Source: Bradyrhizobium sp. WBAH42 (GTDB lineage Bacteria; Pseudomonadota; Alphaproteobacteria; Rhizobiales; Xanthobacteraceae). From it: a stretch of 64,000 nucleotides of DNA. Location of the stretch: positions 5,403,001 to 5,467,000 of the forward strand of contig NZ_CP036533.1 in the NCBI RefSeq assembly GCF_024585265.1, given 5' to 3'. Each line of letters opens with the position of its first letter. Position 1 is the first letter of the stretch. The notes under the pieces are model-generated. The model had not been told where the DNA came from. It did no database searches and saw nothing but the letters and a program-made list of their open reading frames with translations. Made by a program: the position numbers and the translations under genes. Below are positions 58,010 to 64,000 of this stretch, in pieces.

Positions 58010-59218
58010 GTGGCCCTGATGCCGGTTTCTGACGCGCTCGCCGCGGTGCTGACCGGCGCCGAGCCGCTGGCTGAAGAGATGGTTCGCCTCGACGAGGCCC
58101 ACCATCGTGTGCTCGCGCACGATGTCGCGGCGCGGCGTACGCAGCCGCCGGAGGCGATGTCGGCGATGGACGGCTATGCCGTGCGCGCGTCCGACGCGGC
58201 CATCGAGACCAGGCTGACCGTCGTCGGTGAGGTCGCGGCGGGTCGGCCGTTCGCGGGAAGGGTCGGCCCCGGCGAAGCCGTGCGGATCTTCACCGGCGGC
58301 GTCGTTCCCGACGGCGCCGATGCCGTCGTGATCCAGGAGGACACAATTGCCGACGGCACGCATGTCACGATCAAGGAAGCCGCAATTTGTGGCCGGCACA
58401 TCCGCCCTGCGGGCATCGACTTCCGCGAAGGCGACGTGCTGCTGCGCAAGGGAATCCGTCTCACCGAGCGCGATCTCGCCCTCGCCGCCGGAATGAATCA
58501 TCCTCATCTCGCCGTTATCCGCCGCCCGAGGGTCGCGATTCTCGCCACCGGCGACGAGCTGGTCATGCCGGGCACCGCGCCTGGTCCCGGTCAGATCGTC
58601 TATTCCAATGGCTATGCCCTGCACGCCCTTGCCCGCAGCGAGGGCGCCGAGACCATCGACCTCGGAATTGCCGCCGATACGCTGGAGTCCACGTCCGCCG
58701 GCATCCGCCGCGCACGCGAGAGCGGCGCCGACATCCTGGTCACGACCGGCGGTGCGTCGGTCGGCGACCACGATCTGGTCCAGCAGGCGCTCAAGGGCGA
58801 AGGCATCGAGATTGCGTTCTGGAAGATCGCGATCCGGCCCGGCAAGCCGATGATGCATGGTCGCCTCGGCGCGATGCGCGTGATCGGCCTGCCCGGCAAT
58901 CCCGTGTCGTCATACGTGTGCGCCTTCCTGTTCATGGTGCCCTTGATTCGGGCCCTGTCGGGCGGTTCTGTGATTCATCATCAGCGCGAGCGCGCCGTGC
59001 TGGGCCGCGATCTCGGCGCCAACGACCAGCGCGAGGATTATCTGCGTGCGCGGCTGGAGGTACGCGACGACGGCACGCGCGTCGCCCTTCCCGTCAGCCA
59101 TCAGGACTCCTCCCTGCTTGCGAATCTCTCTGCGGCACAGGTACTTCTCGTGCGCGCACCGTTCGCGCCGAAGGCCGAGGCCGGCACACCTTGCGAGGTG
59201 CTGCGGCTGCCCGTCTGA
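58010..59218 (+). CDS. moeA: molybdopterin molybdenumtransferase
   Basis: A 402-residue MoeA, which inserts molybdenum into adenylylated molybdopterin. Motifs: QPPEAMSAMDGYAVRA, RIFTGGVVPDGADAVVIQE, VAILATGDELVMPG, DILVTTGGASVGDHDLV, WKIAIRPGKPMM and VIGLPGNPVSSYV. The start is GTG 58010, with GGAG 7 nt upstream; an ATG at 58019 is also in frame. Its usual partner moaC lies 15.4 kb upstream; lexA follows 176 bp downstream, as in relatives. Confidence 0.95.
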   Translation: MALMPVSDALAAVLTGAEPLAEEMVRLDEAHHRVLAHDVAARRTQPPEAMSAMDGYAVRASDAAIETRLTVVGEVAAGRPFAGRVGPGEAVRIFTGGVVPDGADAVVIQEDTIADGTHVTIKEAAICGRHIRPAGIDFREGDVLLRKGIRLTERDLALAAGMNHPHLAVIRRPRVAILATGDELVMPGTAPGPGQIVYSNGYALHALARSEGAETIDLGIAADTLESTSAGIRRARESGADILVTTGGASVGDHDLVQQALKGEGIEIAFWKIAIRPGKPMMHGRLGAMRVIGLPGNPVSSYVCAFLFMVPLIRALSGGSVIHHQRERAVLGRDLGANDQREDYLRARLEVRDDGTRVALPVSHQDSSLLANLSAAQVLLVRAPFAPKAEAGTPCEVLRLPV

Positions 59219-59279
59219 GCTGCCCGGCCGCACGCATTCCGCGAGTTCGGCCTCGTTCACCATAAATTAAGCAGTTGCG

Positions 59280-59294
59280 GAACACATATCGAAC
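59280..59294 (+). promoter_or_regulatory. LexA box (GAAC-N7-GAAC) upstream of lexA
   Basis: GAACACATATCGAAC: two GAAC half-sites separated by seven bases, equal to GTTC-N7-GTTC on the other strand, the alphaproteobacterial SOS box. It is about 100 bp upstream of the lexA ATG and supports autoregulation. Confidence 0.85.
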
Positions 59295-59394
59295 ATATAG
59301 TGTCCGTTCATGATTTGTTTCGAGGATGTAGCGGCTTATTGCCGACTTCATCGTCTCGGAATCGAACGACATCAACCGGGGGACTTTGGTCGAG

Positions 59395-60096
59395 ATGTTG
59401 ACGCGCAAACAATACGAGCTTCTGCGGTTCATCAGCGAACGTCTGAAGGAAAGCGGCGTGCCGCCGTCCTTCGACGAGATGAAGGATGCGCTCGACCTGC
59501 GCTCGAAGTCAGGCATTCATCGCCTGATCACTGCGCTCGAGGAGCGCGGCTTCATTCGCCGCCTGCCCAACCGCGCCCGTGCCATCGAGGTGATCAAGCT
59601 GCCCGAGCTCCAGGCCGCAGCCGGCAATCGCCGCGGCTTCACCCCGAGCGTCATCGAGGGCAATCTCGGCAAGGTGCGCGCGAGCTCCAGCCCGCCCGCG
59701 GATGAGGGCGAGCGCCCCGTCGCGGTGCCCGTGATGGGCCGCATCGCGGCCGGCACGCCGATCGAGGCGCTGCAGACCCGCAGCCACACCATCAGCGTCC
59801 CGCCGGACATGCTCGGCTCCGGCGAGCACTACGCGCTCGAGGTGCGCGGCGATTCGATGGTCGAGGCCGGCATCCTCGACGGCGACATGGCGCTGATCCA
59901 GCGCAACGAGACCGCCAATACCGGCGACATCGTGGTGGCGCTGATCGACGACGAGGAGGCCACGCTCAAGCGCTTCCGCCGCCGCGGCGCCTCGATCGCG
60001 CTCGAGCCCGCCAATGCCGCCTACGAGGTCCGCATTCTTCCGCCGAACCGCGTGAAGATCCAGGGCAAGCTGATCGGGCTTTACCGGAAGTACTGA
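59395..60096 (+). CDS. lexA: SOS repressor LexA
   Basis: A 233-residue LexA. The winged-helix N-terminal domain is [61 protein letters not shown]; the S24 protease domain has the self-cleavage bond Ala119-Gly120 in GRIAAGTP, Ser154 in RGDSMVEAG and Lys192 in EATLKRF. RecA-stimulated cleavage derepresses the SOS genes. ATG 59395 is the usual start; a TTG at 59386 is too close to the ribosome site. A GAAC-N7-GAAC box lies upstream. Confidence 0.96.
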   Translation: MLTRKQYELLRFISERLKESGVPPSFDEMKDALDLRSKSGIHRLITALEERGFIRRLPNRARAIEVIKLPELQAAAGNRRGFTPSVIEGNLGKVRASSSPPADEGERPVAVPVMGRIAAGTPIEALQTRSHTISVPPDMLGSGEHYALEVRGDSMVEAGILDGDMALIQRNETANTGDIVVALIDDEEATLKRFRRRGASIALEPANAAYEVRILPPNRVKIQGKLIGLYRKY

Positions 60097-60471
60097 TACC
60101 GGAAGTAAGCGCTACGCGCGCTTCGATCGTCGATCCAAGATTGGAGCGGATACTTGTCCGCTCCGGCTGGATGGTCTTTCTGGTTCTGCGCTGACTGTTC
60201 GGCGCCTCTTCCCGCGCGACACTCGCCCATGCGGACACGCGGCCATTTCGCTCCGCCGGTAGAGTTGTGCCGACAGCGCCGATAGTGCGGGCCAAATGCA
60301 AGGACGCGAGGTTTGTTCCTATCGAATCCGGGAAAGATAATGTGATCGCGTGCTGCGGATGCGAGCCGCAGATTTGCCCATAACCGAGCAGAGCGTTGGA
60401 GGCTTCCACTCTGATAGAGGCCTGCGCCTCGAAAGAGACGCGGGTCGCTATCCCAGTATGAGGAGCACCCG
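60097..60471. other. intergenic region downstream of lexA, 375 bp
   Basis: Contains a hairpin just after lexA (60143-60164). No gene was found in the remainder on either strand. The promoter of the next gene should be in its 3' part. Confidence 0.45.
60143..60164 (+). terminator. hairpin after lexA
   Basis: Arms ggagcgga and tccgctcc around tacttg, 47 nt after the lexA stop. Followed by ggctggatggtctttctgg, a weak T-containing tract, so a possible terminator. Confidence 0.45.
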
Positions 60472-60906
60472 ATGTGTGACTATAGCCTGCATGCCGTCGC
60501 GACGCGCCCCGCCGAAGTTGGCGAGACGATCGTCACGACAACCTTCCGCGGCACCTCGACGCGCGGCTTCGCCTCCGAAGCCGATCTCTCCGTCGCGGTC
60601 TGTCTGCTGCCGGGAACGGAGCTCGCTTTCGCCGATAACGTCCGCTATGACAACCGCTGGATCTGGACGCGAACCGTCAACTCCCGCGTCGGCAAGTTCG
60701 GCAAGATCGACCCGCACATTCCCGATCGCCATCATGACGCGATCGAATTTCCGGACGGCAAGTACGTGCTGGTGACGCAGCTCGTCGAAGGCCAGCGCGC
60801 GACCGTGCTGCAATTGCCGGTGACGCAGCAAGCCATCGAGCGCGAGCACAAGCCGCAGATCGTCGCCGACACGCGGCCCACGATCACGCGCCTGCCGATC
60901 GGCTGA
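60472..60906 (+). CDS. conserved small protein with N-terminal MCDYSL
   Basis: A 144-residue soluble protein starting MCDYSLHAVATRPAEVGETIVTTTF, then STRGFASEADLSVAVCLLPGTELAFADNVRY, NSRVGKFGKIDPHIPDRHHDAIEFPDGKYVLVTQLVEGQRATVLQLP. GAGGAG lies upstream of ATG 60472. I recall similar proteins in alphaproteobacteria as hypotheticals. Cys at position 2 would become the N-terminal residue after Met removal; the general enzyme class is not known. No membrane segment. Confidence 0.68.
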   Translation: MCDYSLHAVATRPAEVGETIVTTTFRGTSTRGFASEADLSVAVCLLPGTELAFADNVRYDNRWIWTRTVNSRVGKFGKIDPHIPDRHHDAIEFPDGKYVLVTQLVEGQRATVLQLPVTQQAIEREHKPQIVADTRPTITRLPIG

Positions 60907-60953
60907 CGCCGTCGGCCCCGACCGAAAAGTCGAGGGCCAAATTCAAATGCCAT

Positions 60954-60971
60954 CGCCGGCCGCGGCCGGCG
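60954..60971. terminator. GC palindrome between convergent genes
   Basis: A perfect 18-bp palindrome cgccggccgcggccggcg, flanked by ccat and gatgg that extend the pairing, located between the MCDYSL gene and the convergent comEC. It probably works as a transcript-end hairpin for both. Confidence 0.45.
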
Positions 60972-61030
60972 AGATGGTATGGTTTGCGTCCTGCGGGATC
61001 CCGTCGGACCGATTTTCCCCGCATCGATCT

Positions 61031-63310
61031 TCAATCGTCGGCCTGCAAGTCGGCCTCCGATGGCGTTGCGTCCCGGTTGCGAGGCACGGCCGTCTTCGGC
61101 ACGAGGCTGCCGTCGAAATCCCCCTCGCCGGCGCCGGCCGGCAGCCAAGGACGGCTTGCCCCTCTCGCCCTCACCGCCTGCACCGAAAAACCCTCTCCGC
61201 TTCGCGTCAGAGCCAGCGCGCCCTGACTGGCAAGACGCGCCCGATCGACGACCATCGCCGCGCAGTCGGGCGGCGCGGGCCGCGCCGTCACCACCAGCGC
61301 GGCGCGGCTGCAATCATCGGCCAGCGCGTCGATGCGCGTCGCCAACGCGATCAGCCGTCCGTCCGCGAGCGGCGCCACGCAACCGGACTCGTCACATGAC
61401 GCGCTGCTCGCCAACGAGGCGTTGCCGGCATCACGCGGATCGGCATCGGCGGCCAGCCACTCCTTCAGCAGGAAGCTGTCCTTGCTGGCGCGGATCACTT
61501 GCAAGCGCCCATCCGCGCCCCGGACCGCGACGCTCGCACCATCCCCGGCAATCAGGACATCAGGCTGGCGCACCGACAGCCCCCAGAGGATCGCCGCCAG
61601 CAGCACCAGGGCGCCGGACCAGCGCAAGGGCGTGCGCAACAGGCCCATCACGATGAGCCCGAGGCTCGCCGCGATCAGCGGCGCGATCCCGAACGCCGGA
61701 ATGCGGCCGACGGCGCCCGGCAGGGCCGCCACCCAGCGCGCGACCAGGACCATCCACTCGATGCCGATTCCCATCAACCACCAGAACACGCCGTCGAGCC
61801 CGAAAGGCGCTGCGAGCAGTCCGAGCAGCCCGGCCGGCATCACCAGCGCCGACACCACCGGCATGGCGCCGAGATTGGCGATGACGCCGTATGGCGTCAC
61901 GCGATGGAAGTGGAAGGCGGCATATGGCGTGGTCGCGAGCCCCGCGATCAGCGAGGCCAGGAACAGCATCGCGATCTCGCGGCCGCCCCACAGCGCGATC
62001 CGCGCCGTCGCGGAATGATCGGGTGAGGCGAGCAGGTTCGGCATGCCGATCTGCACCAGCGCGACCAGCCCGAGCGTTGCCGCAAACGACATCTGGAAGC
62101 TCGGATGCACCAGCGCCTCCGGCGCGACCGCGAGCACGATCAGCGCCGCCACCGCCAGCGTGCGGAAGGTGATGGCGCGGCGATCGACCATGACGGCGAT
62201 CAACACCACTGCCGTCATGAAGAACGATCGTTGCGTCGCGACTTCCGCGCCCGACAGCAACAGGTAGAACGCCGCCGCGACCAGCGCAGCGGCCGCCGAC
62301 CATTTCTTGATGGCAAAGCCGGCCGCCAGCCCCGGGATCAAGGCCAGCAGCGCGCGCACCGCGAAGAAGACGACGCCGGCGACGACCGCCATGTGGTAGC
62401 CGGAGATCGACAGCACATGGCCGAGCCCCGAGACGAACATGGCATCGTTGACCGGCGCGGTGATCGCATCGCGCCGCCCCGTGAGCAGCGCCGTTGCGAT
62501 CGCCCGGTTGTCGCCTTCGAGCGTTGCGCGGATGCGCGCGTCGATCGCATCGCGCAGGCCCTGCATGAAGGCGGCATAGCGCAGCCGCAGGCCGCCGGCA
62601 TCCGGCGGCCTGGACGCCGTGATCGCGCCCATTACGAAGCCGGAGGCACCGATGCTCTGGAAGAACATGTCGCGCGAGAAATCATAGCTGCCGGGCCGCA
62701 CCGGCGAGATCGGCGGCAGCAGCCGCGCCTTCAATTGCACGAAGCTGCCGACTTCGGGCGCCGTGCCCTTGCGCACCGAGAGGCGGACGCGCTCGAGCTT
62801 GACGTCGCCGCGCTGCGCCTCCATCGCGCTGACGCGCAGCACGAAGCGATCGGTACGCTCGCGAATGTCGCGCGCTTCCACGAAGCCCGACAGCGACACC
62901 GAATAAAGCGGCTTGGCGAGCACGGGATGGGCGACGCGCGCCGTCTTCCAGGTCGCCATGGCAAATCCGGCGGCGACCGCCGCGATCATGATCGCAGGCG
63001 CAAACAGCCGGCTCCGCCGGAGCAACACCGCGCCGAGCATCAGCGCGATGGCCGTCGCGGCAACCACCCACAGCACCGGCTCATGATCGGCGGCGAAATA
63101 AAGCGCAATGCCGCCGCCAAAGGCGACGGGCACCCACGGCAACAGCCGGCCTGGCCCGGCCTCGGCGCGCGCCCACTGGCGCAGCATTTCGACGATGGCC
63201 GGCCAGATGCCAAACCCCGCCGGCGCAAAGCCGCCGGCCGGGGCGGCGCGGCCGACCGGCCACGTCCCGGCAACTCCCTGGGAGCGTCCTGGCCGCCCCG
63301 GCTCCGCCAT
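61031..63310 (-). CDS. comEC: ComEC/Rec2-family membrane protein without a metallo-beta-lactamase domain
   Basis: A 759-residue protein. A DUF4131-like N-terminal part (helices and FVEARDIRERTDRFVLRV) is followed by the competence core: GLRDAIDARIRATLEGDNRAIATALLTGRRDAITAPVNDAMFVSGLGHVLSISGYHMAVVAG, AAFYLLLSGAEVATQRSFFM, then helices to about residue 590. The C-terminal 160 residues (from QPDVLIAGDGASVAVRGADG) lack HxHxDH, so the usual metallo-beta-lactamase domain is replaced by a short soluble domain, as I recall for alphaproteobacteria. ComEC forms the inner-membrane channel for DNA uptake. ATG or later start near 63310 is not certain. Confidence 0.9.
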   Translation of the reverse strand: MAEPGRPGRSQGVAGTWPVGRAAPAGGFAPAGFGIWPAIVEMLRQWARAEAGPGRLLPWVPVAFGGGIALYFAADHEPVLWVVAATAIALMLGAVLLRRSRLFAPAIMIAAVAAGFAMATWKTARVAHPVLAKPLYSVSLSGFVEARDIRERTDRFVLRVSAMEAQRGDVKLERVRLSVRKGTAPEVGSFVQLKARLLPPISPVRPGSYDFSRDMFFQSIGASGFVMGAITASRPPDAGGLRLRYAAFMQGLRDAIDARIRATLEGDNRAIATALLTGRRDAITAPVNDAMFVSGLGHVLSISGYHMAVVAGVVFFAVRALLALIPGLAAGFAIKKWSAAAALVAAAFYLLLSGAEVATQRSFFMTAVVLIAVMVDRRAITFRTLAVAALIVLAVAPEALVHPSFQMSFAATLGLVALVQIGMPNLLASPDHSATARIALWGGREIAMLFLASLIAGLATTPYAAFHFHRVTPYGVIANLGAMPVVSALVMPAGLLGLLAAPFGLDGVFWWLMGIGIEWMVLVARWVAALPGAVGRIPAFGIAPLIAASLGLIVMGLLRTPLRWSGALVLLAAILWGLSVRQPDVLIAGDGASVAVRGADGRLQVIRASKDSFLLKEWLAADADPRDAGNASLASSASCDESGCVAPLADGRLIALATRIDALADDCSRAALVVTARPAPPDCAAMVVDRARLASQGALALTRSGEGFSVQAVRARGASRPWLPAGAGEGDFDGSLVPKTAVPRNRDATPSEADLQADD

Positions 63311-63406
63311 TCCCCTGCACCTTGCGATACGCGACGGGTGCGGAGGCTACCGGACCGTGCGGCTGCGCGAATAGCGGTACAGATCGGGAACGGGCGACGG
63401 AGCGCC

Positions 63407-63640
63407 CTACTTTTCCTCTTCCATCGTCACGGCGACGTCCGCCTTGGCGGACAGCCGCACCTTGTTGCCTTCAACATCGGCAACGAGGCCCTTGTCGATG
63501 AAATGATGGTGGCCCTTGTGGCTGCCCTCGCCGCTGTCCTTCCTGGTCAGCTTGATGCGGTTGCCCTCTACCCTGTCGACGGTGCCGACATGGACACCGT
63601 CGGCGCCGATGACTTCCATATGCTCTGCGATGTTCTGCAT
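63407..63640 (-). CDS. DUF2171-like small protein
   Basis: A 77-residue protein: MQNIAEHMEVIGADGVHVGTVDRVEGNRIKLTRKDSGEGSHKGHHHFIDKGLVADVEGNKVRLSAKADVAV. The form VIGxDG..VGTVDRVEGN.IKL, a KGHHHFI patch and V..DV.GNKV.LS.. fits DUF2171, small PRC-barrel-like proteins of unknown function. AAGGA lies 8 nt before ATG 63640. Confidence 0.8.
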   Translation of the reverse strand: MQNIAEHMEVIGADGVHVGTVDRVEGNRIKLTRKDSGEGSHKGHHHFIDKGLVADVEGNKVRLSAKADVAVTMEEEK

Positions 63641-63696
63641 GGCGGGATCCTTGGTTGGGATCGCGGCCAACGCGGCAGGCGCGCGTTCGTTTCAAT

Positions 63697-63818
63697 CGTC
63701 ATTCCGGGGCGCGACGAAGTCGCGAGCTATGATGCGCAATTGCGCATCTGAGAATCCATAACCACCATCGTGAGTATGGATTCCGGGCTCGCGCCGAGTG
63801 GCGCGCCCCGGAATGACG
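63697..63818. repeat. cruciform-like dispersed repeat, fourth type
   Basis: The outer arms (cgtcattccggggcgcg and cgcgccccggaatgacg, 17 nt, perfect) enclose two further stems: the palindrome atgcgcaattgcgcat (63731-63746) and gaatccata...tatggattc (about 63752-63783). The whole 122 bp can fold as a three-way or cruciform structure. I recall this as a repeated element in Bradyrhizobium. Confidence 0.8.
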
Positions 63819-63836
63819 ACACTGATGGAACGACCG

Positions 63837-64000
63837 CTAAATCAGCGGCGCCTGCGACGAGGCGTGGTGATTGACGATCTTCCAGTCGCCTTCCTCGCGG
63901 ATGATGACCCAGCTCATCTTGACGACGAGATCGTCCCGCTCGCCGGCGAGATCGAACGTGATGATCGCGGCCATGTTGATCAGGTCAGGGCCGGCCTGCG
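63837..64000 (-). CDS. SnoaL/NTF2-like protein, start outside window
   Basis: The 3' part of a minus-strand gene that continues beyond base 64000; 53 complete codons and TAG (63837-63839) are visible. The peptide reads QAGPDLINMAAIITFDL, ERDDLVVKMSWVIIREEGDWKIVNHHASS, the usual C-terminal strands of the SgcJ/DUF4440 branch of the NTF2-like fold (VxVxWVxxREx..WKIVNHHAS). Function unknown. Confidence 0.75.
   Translation of the reverse strand, partial: QAGPDLINMAAIITFDLAGERDDLVVKMSWVIIREEGDWKIVNHHASSQAPLI

Noticed and set aside
62105..63751. 548-codon plus-strand frame opposite comEC
   Set aside because: Arg/His-rich composition typical of antisense frames in GC-rich DNA; it also runs through the DUF2171-like gene.

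Overview
This window is high-GC alphaproteobacterial chromosome, most likely Bradyrhizobium or a close relative. The evidence is the gene content and order (eno - ftsB-like - pdhA/pdhB/pdhC/lpd; kdsA, pyrG, secG, tpiA, ppiase, trpD, trpC, moaC, moeA, lexA, comEC), a GAAC-N7-GAAC SOS box at lexA, FixK-type boxes, and four kinds of palindromic intergenic repeat that I associate with Bradyrhizobium from memory. No rRNA, tRNA, CRISPR, transposase, integrase or phage gene was recognised.

1-6.7 kb: the 3' part of a soluble lytic transglycosylase. Next is a minus-strand cluster (3175 down to 1993) of three small proteins sharing a CxxC-x16/18-CxxxC zinc-finger-like core, plus one secreted Cys-containing protein. 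Divergent from it is a three-PAS histidine kinase with a FixJ-like regulator and a receiver-only protein.

6.8-22.8 kb, almost all minus strand: an orphan Tct-type binding protein, a threonine-synthase-like PLP enzyme, and the pyruvate dehydrogenase operon. That operon is interleaved with a DUF5076-like protein, a cytosine-deaminase-like enzyme and two small membrane proteins. An aldehyde dehydrogenase and a GAF-Fis regulator follow; the regulator has a FixK-type promoter and the dehydrogenase has an 18-bp dyad upstream. Then come an FtsB-like protein, an FMN reductase, a quinone-oxidoreductase-like protein and enolase.

22.8-42.6 kb: a streptogramin-lyase-like propeller, queF, a ModA-like binding protein, a GST, a glutaminase-STAS-cNMP fusion, a Tat-exported cyclase-family protein, a frameshifted CobW/P47K GTPase, an MFS transporter, kdsA, a NIPSNAP protein, a TPR protein, pyrG, secG, tpiA, a PpiD/SurA-like foldase, then trpD, trpC and moaC.

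42.6-58 kb, an accessory-looking stretch between moaC and moeA: a GGDEF-EAL protein; an ECF sigma factor with a Cys-rich tail; and a tight minus-strand operon (51248 down to 47034). The operon encodes a Met-rich Spy/CpxP-like protein, a fusion of a periplasmic Spy-like domain to a cytosolic FAD/NAD(P)/2Fe-2S reductase, a predicted two-heme b membrane protein and a heptaheme c protein. Read together these form a candidate conduit carrying NAD(P)H electrons across the inner membrane to the periplasm, next to metal-binding proteins and an ECF sigma factor. This is the most novel system seen here. OpgC, a His-repeat exported peptide, a CtpA-type protease, an FMN alpha-hydroxy-acid oxidase, a HAD hydrolase and a ParE/RelE-type toxin-antitoxin pair follow.

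58-64 kb: moeA, lexA, a conserved small protein starting Met-Cys, a ComEC protein without a metallo-beta-lactamase domain, a DUF2171-like protein and the 3' end of a SnoaL/NTF2-like protein.
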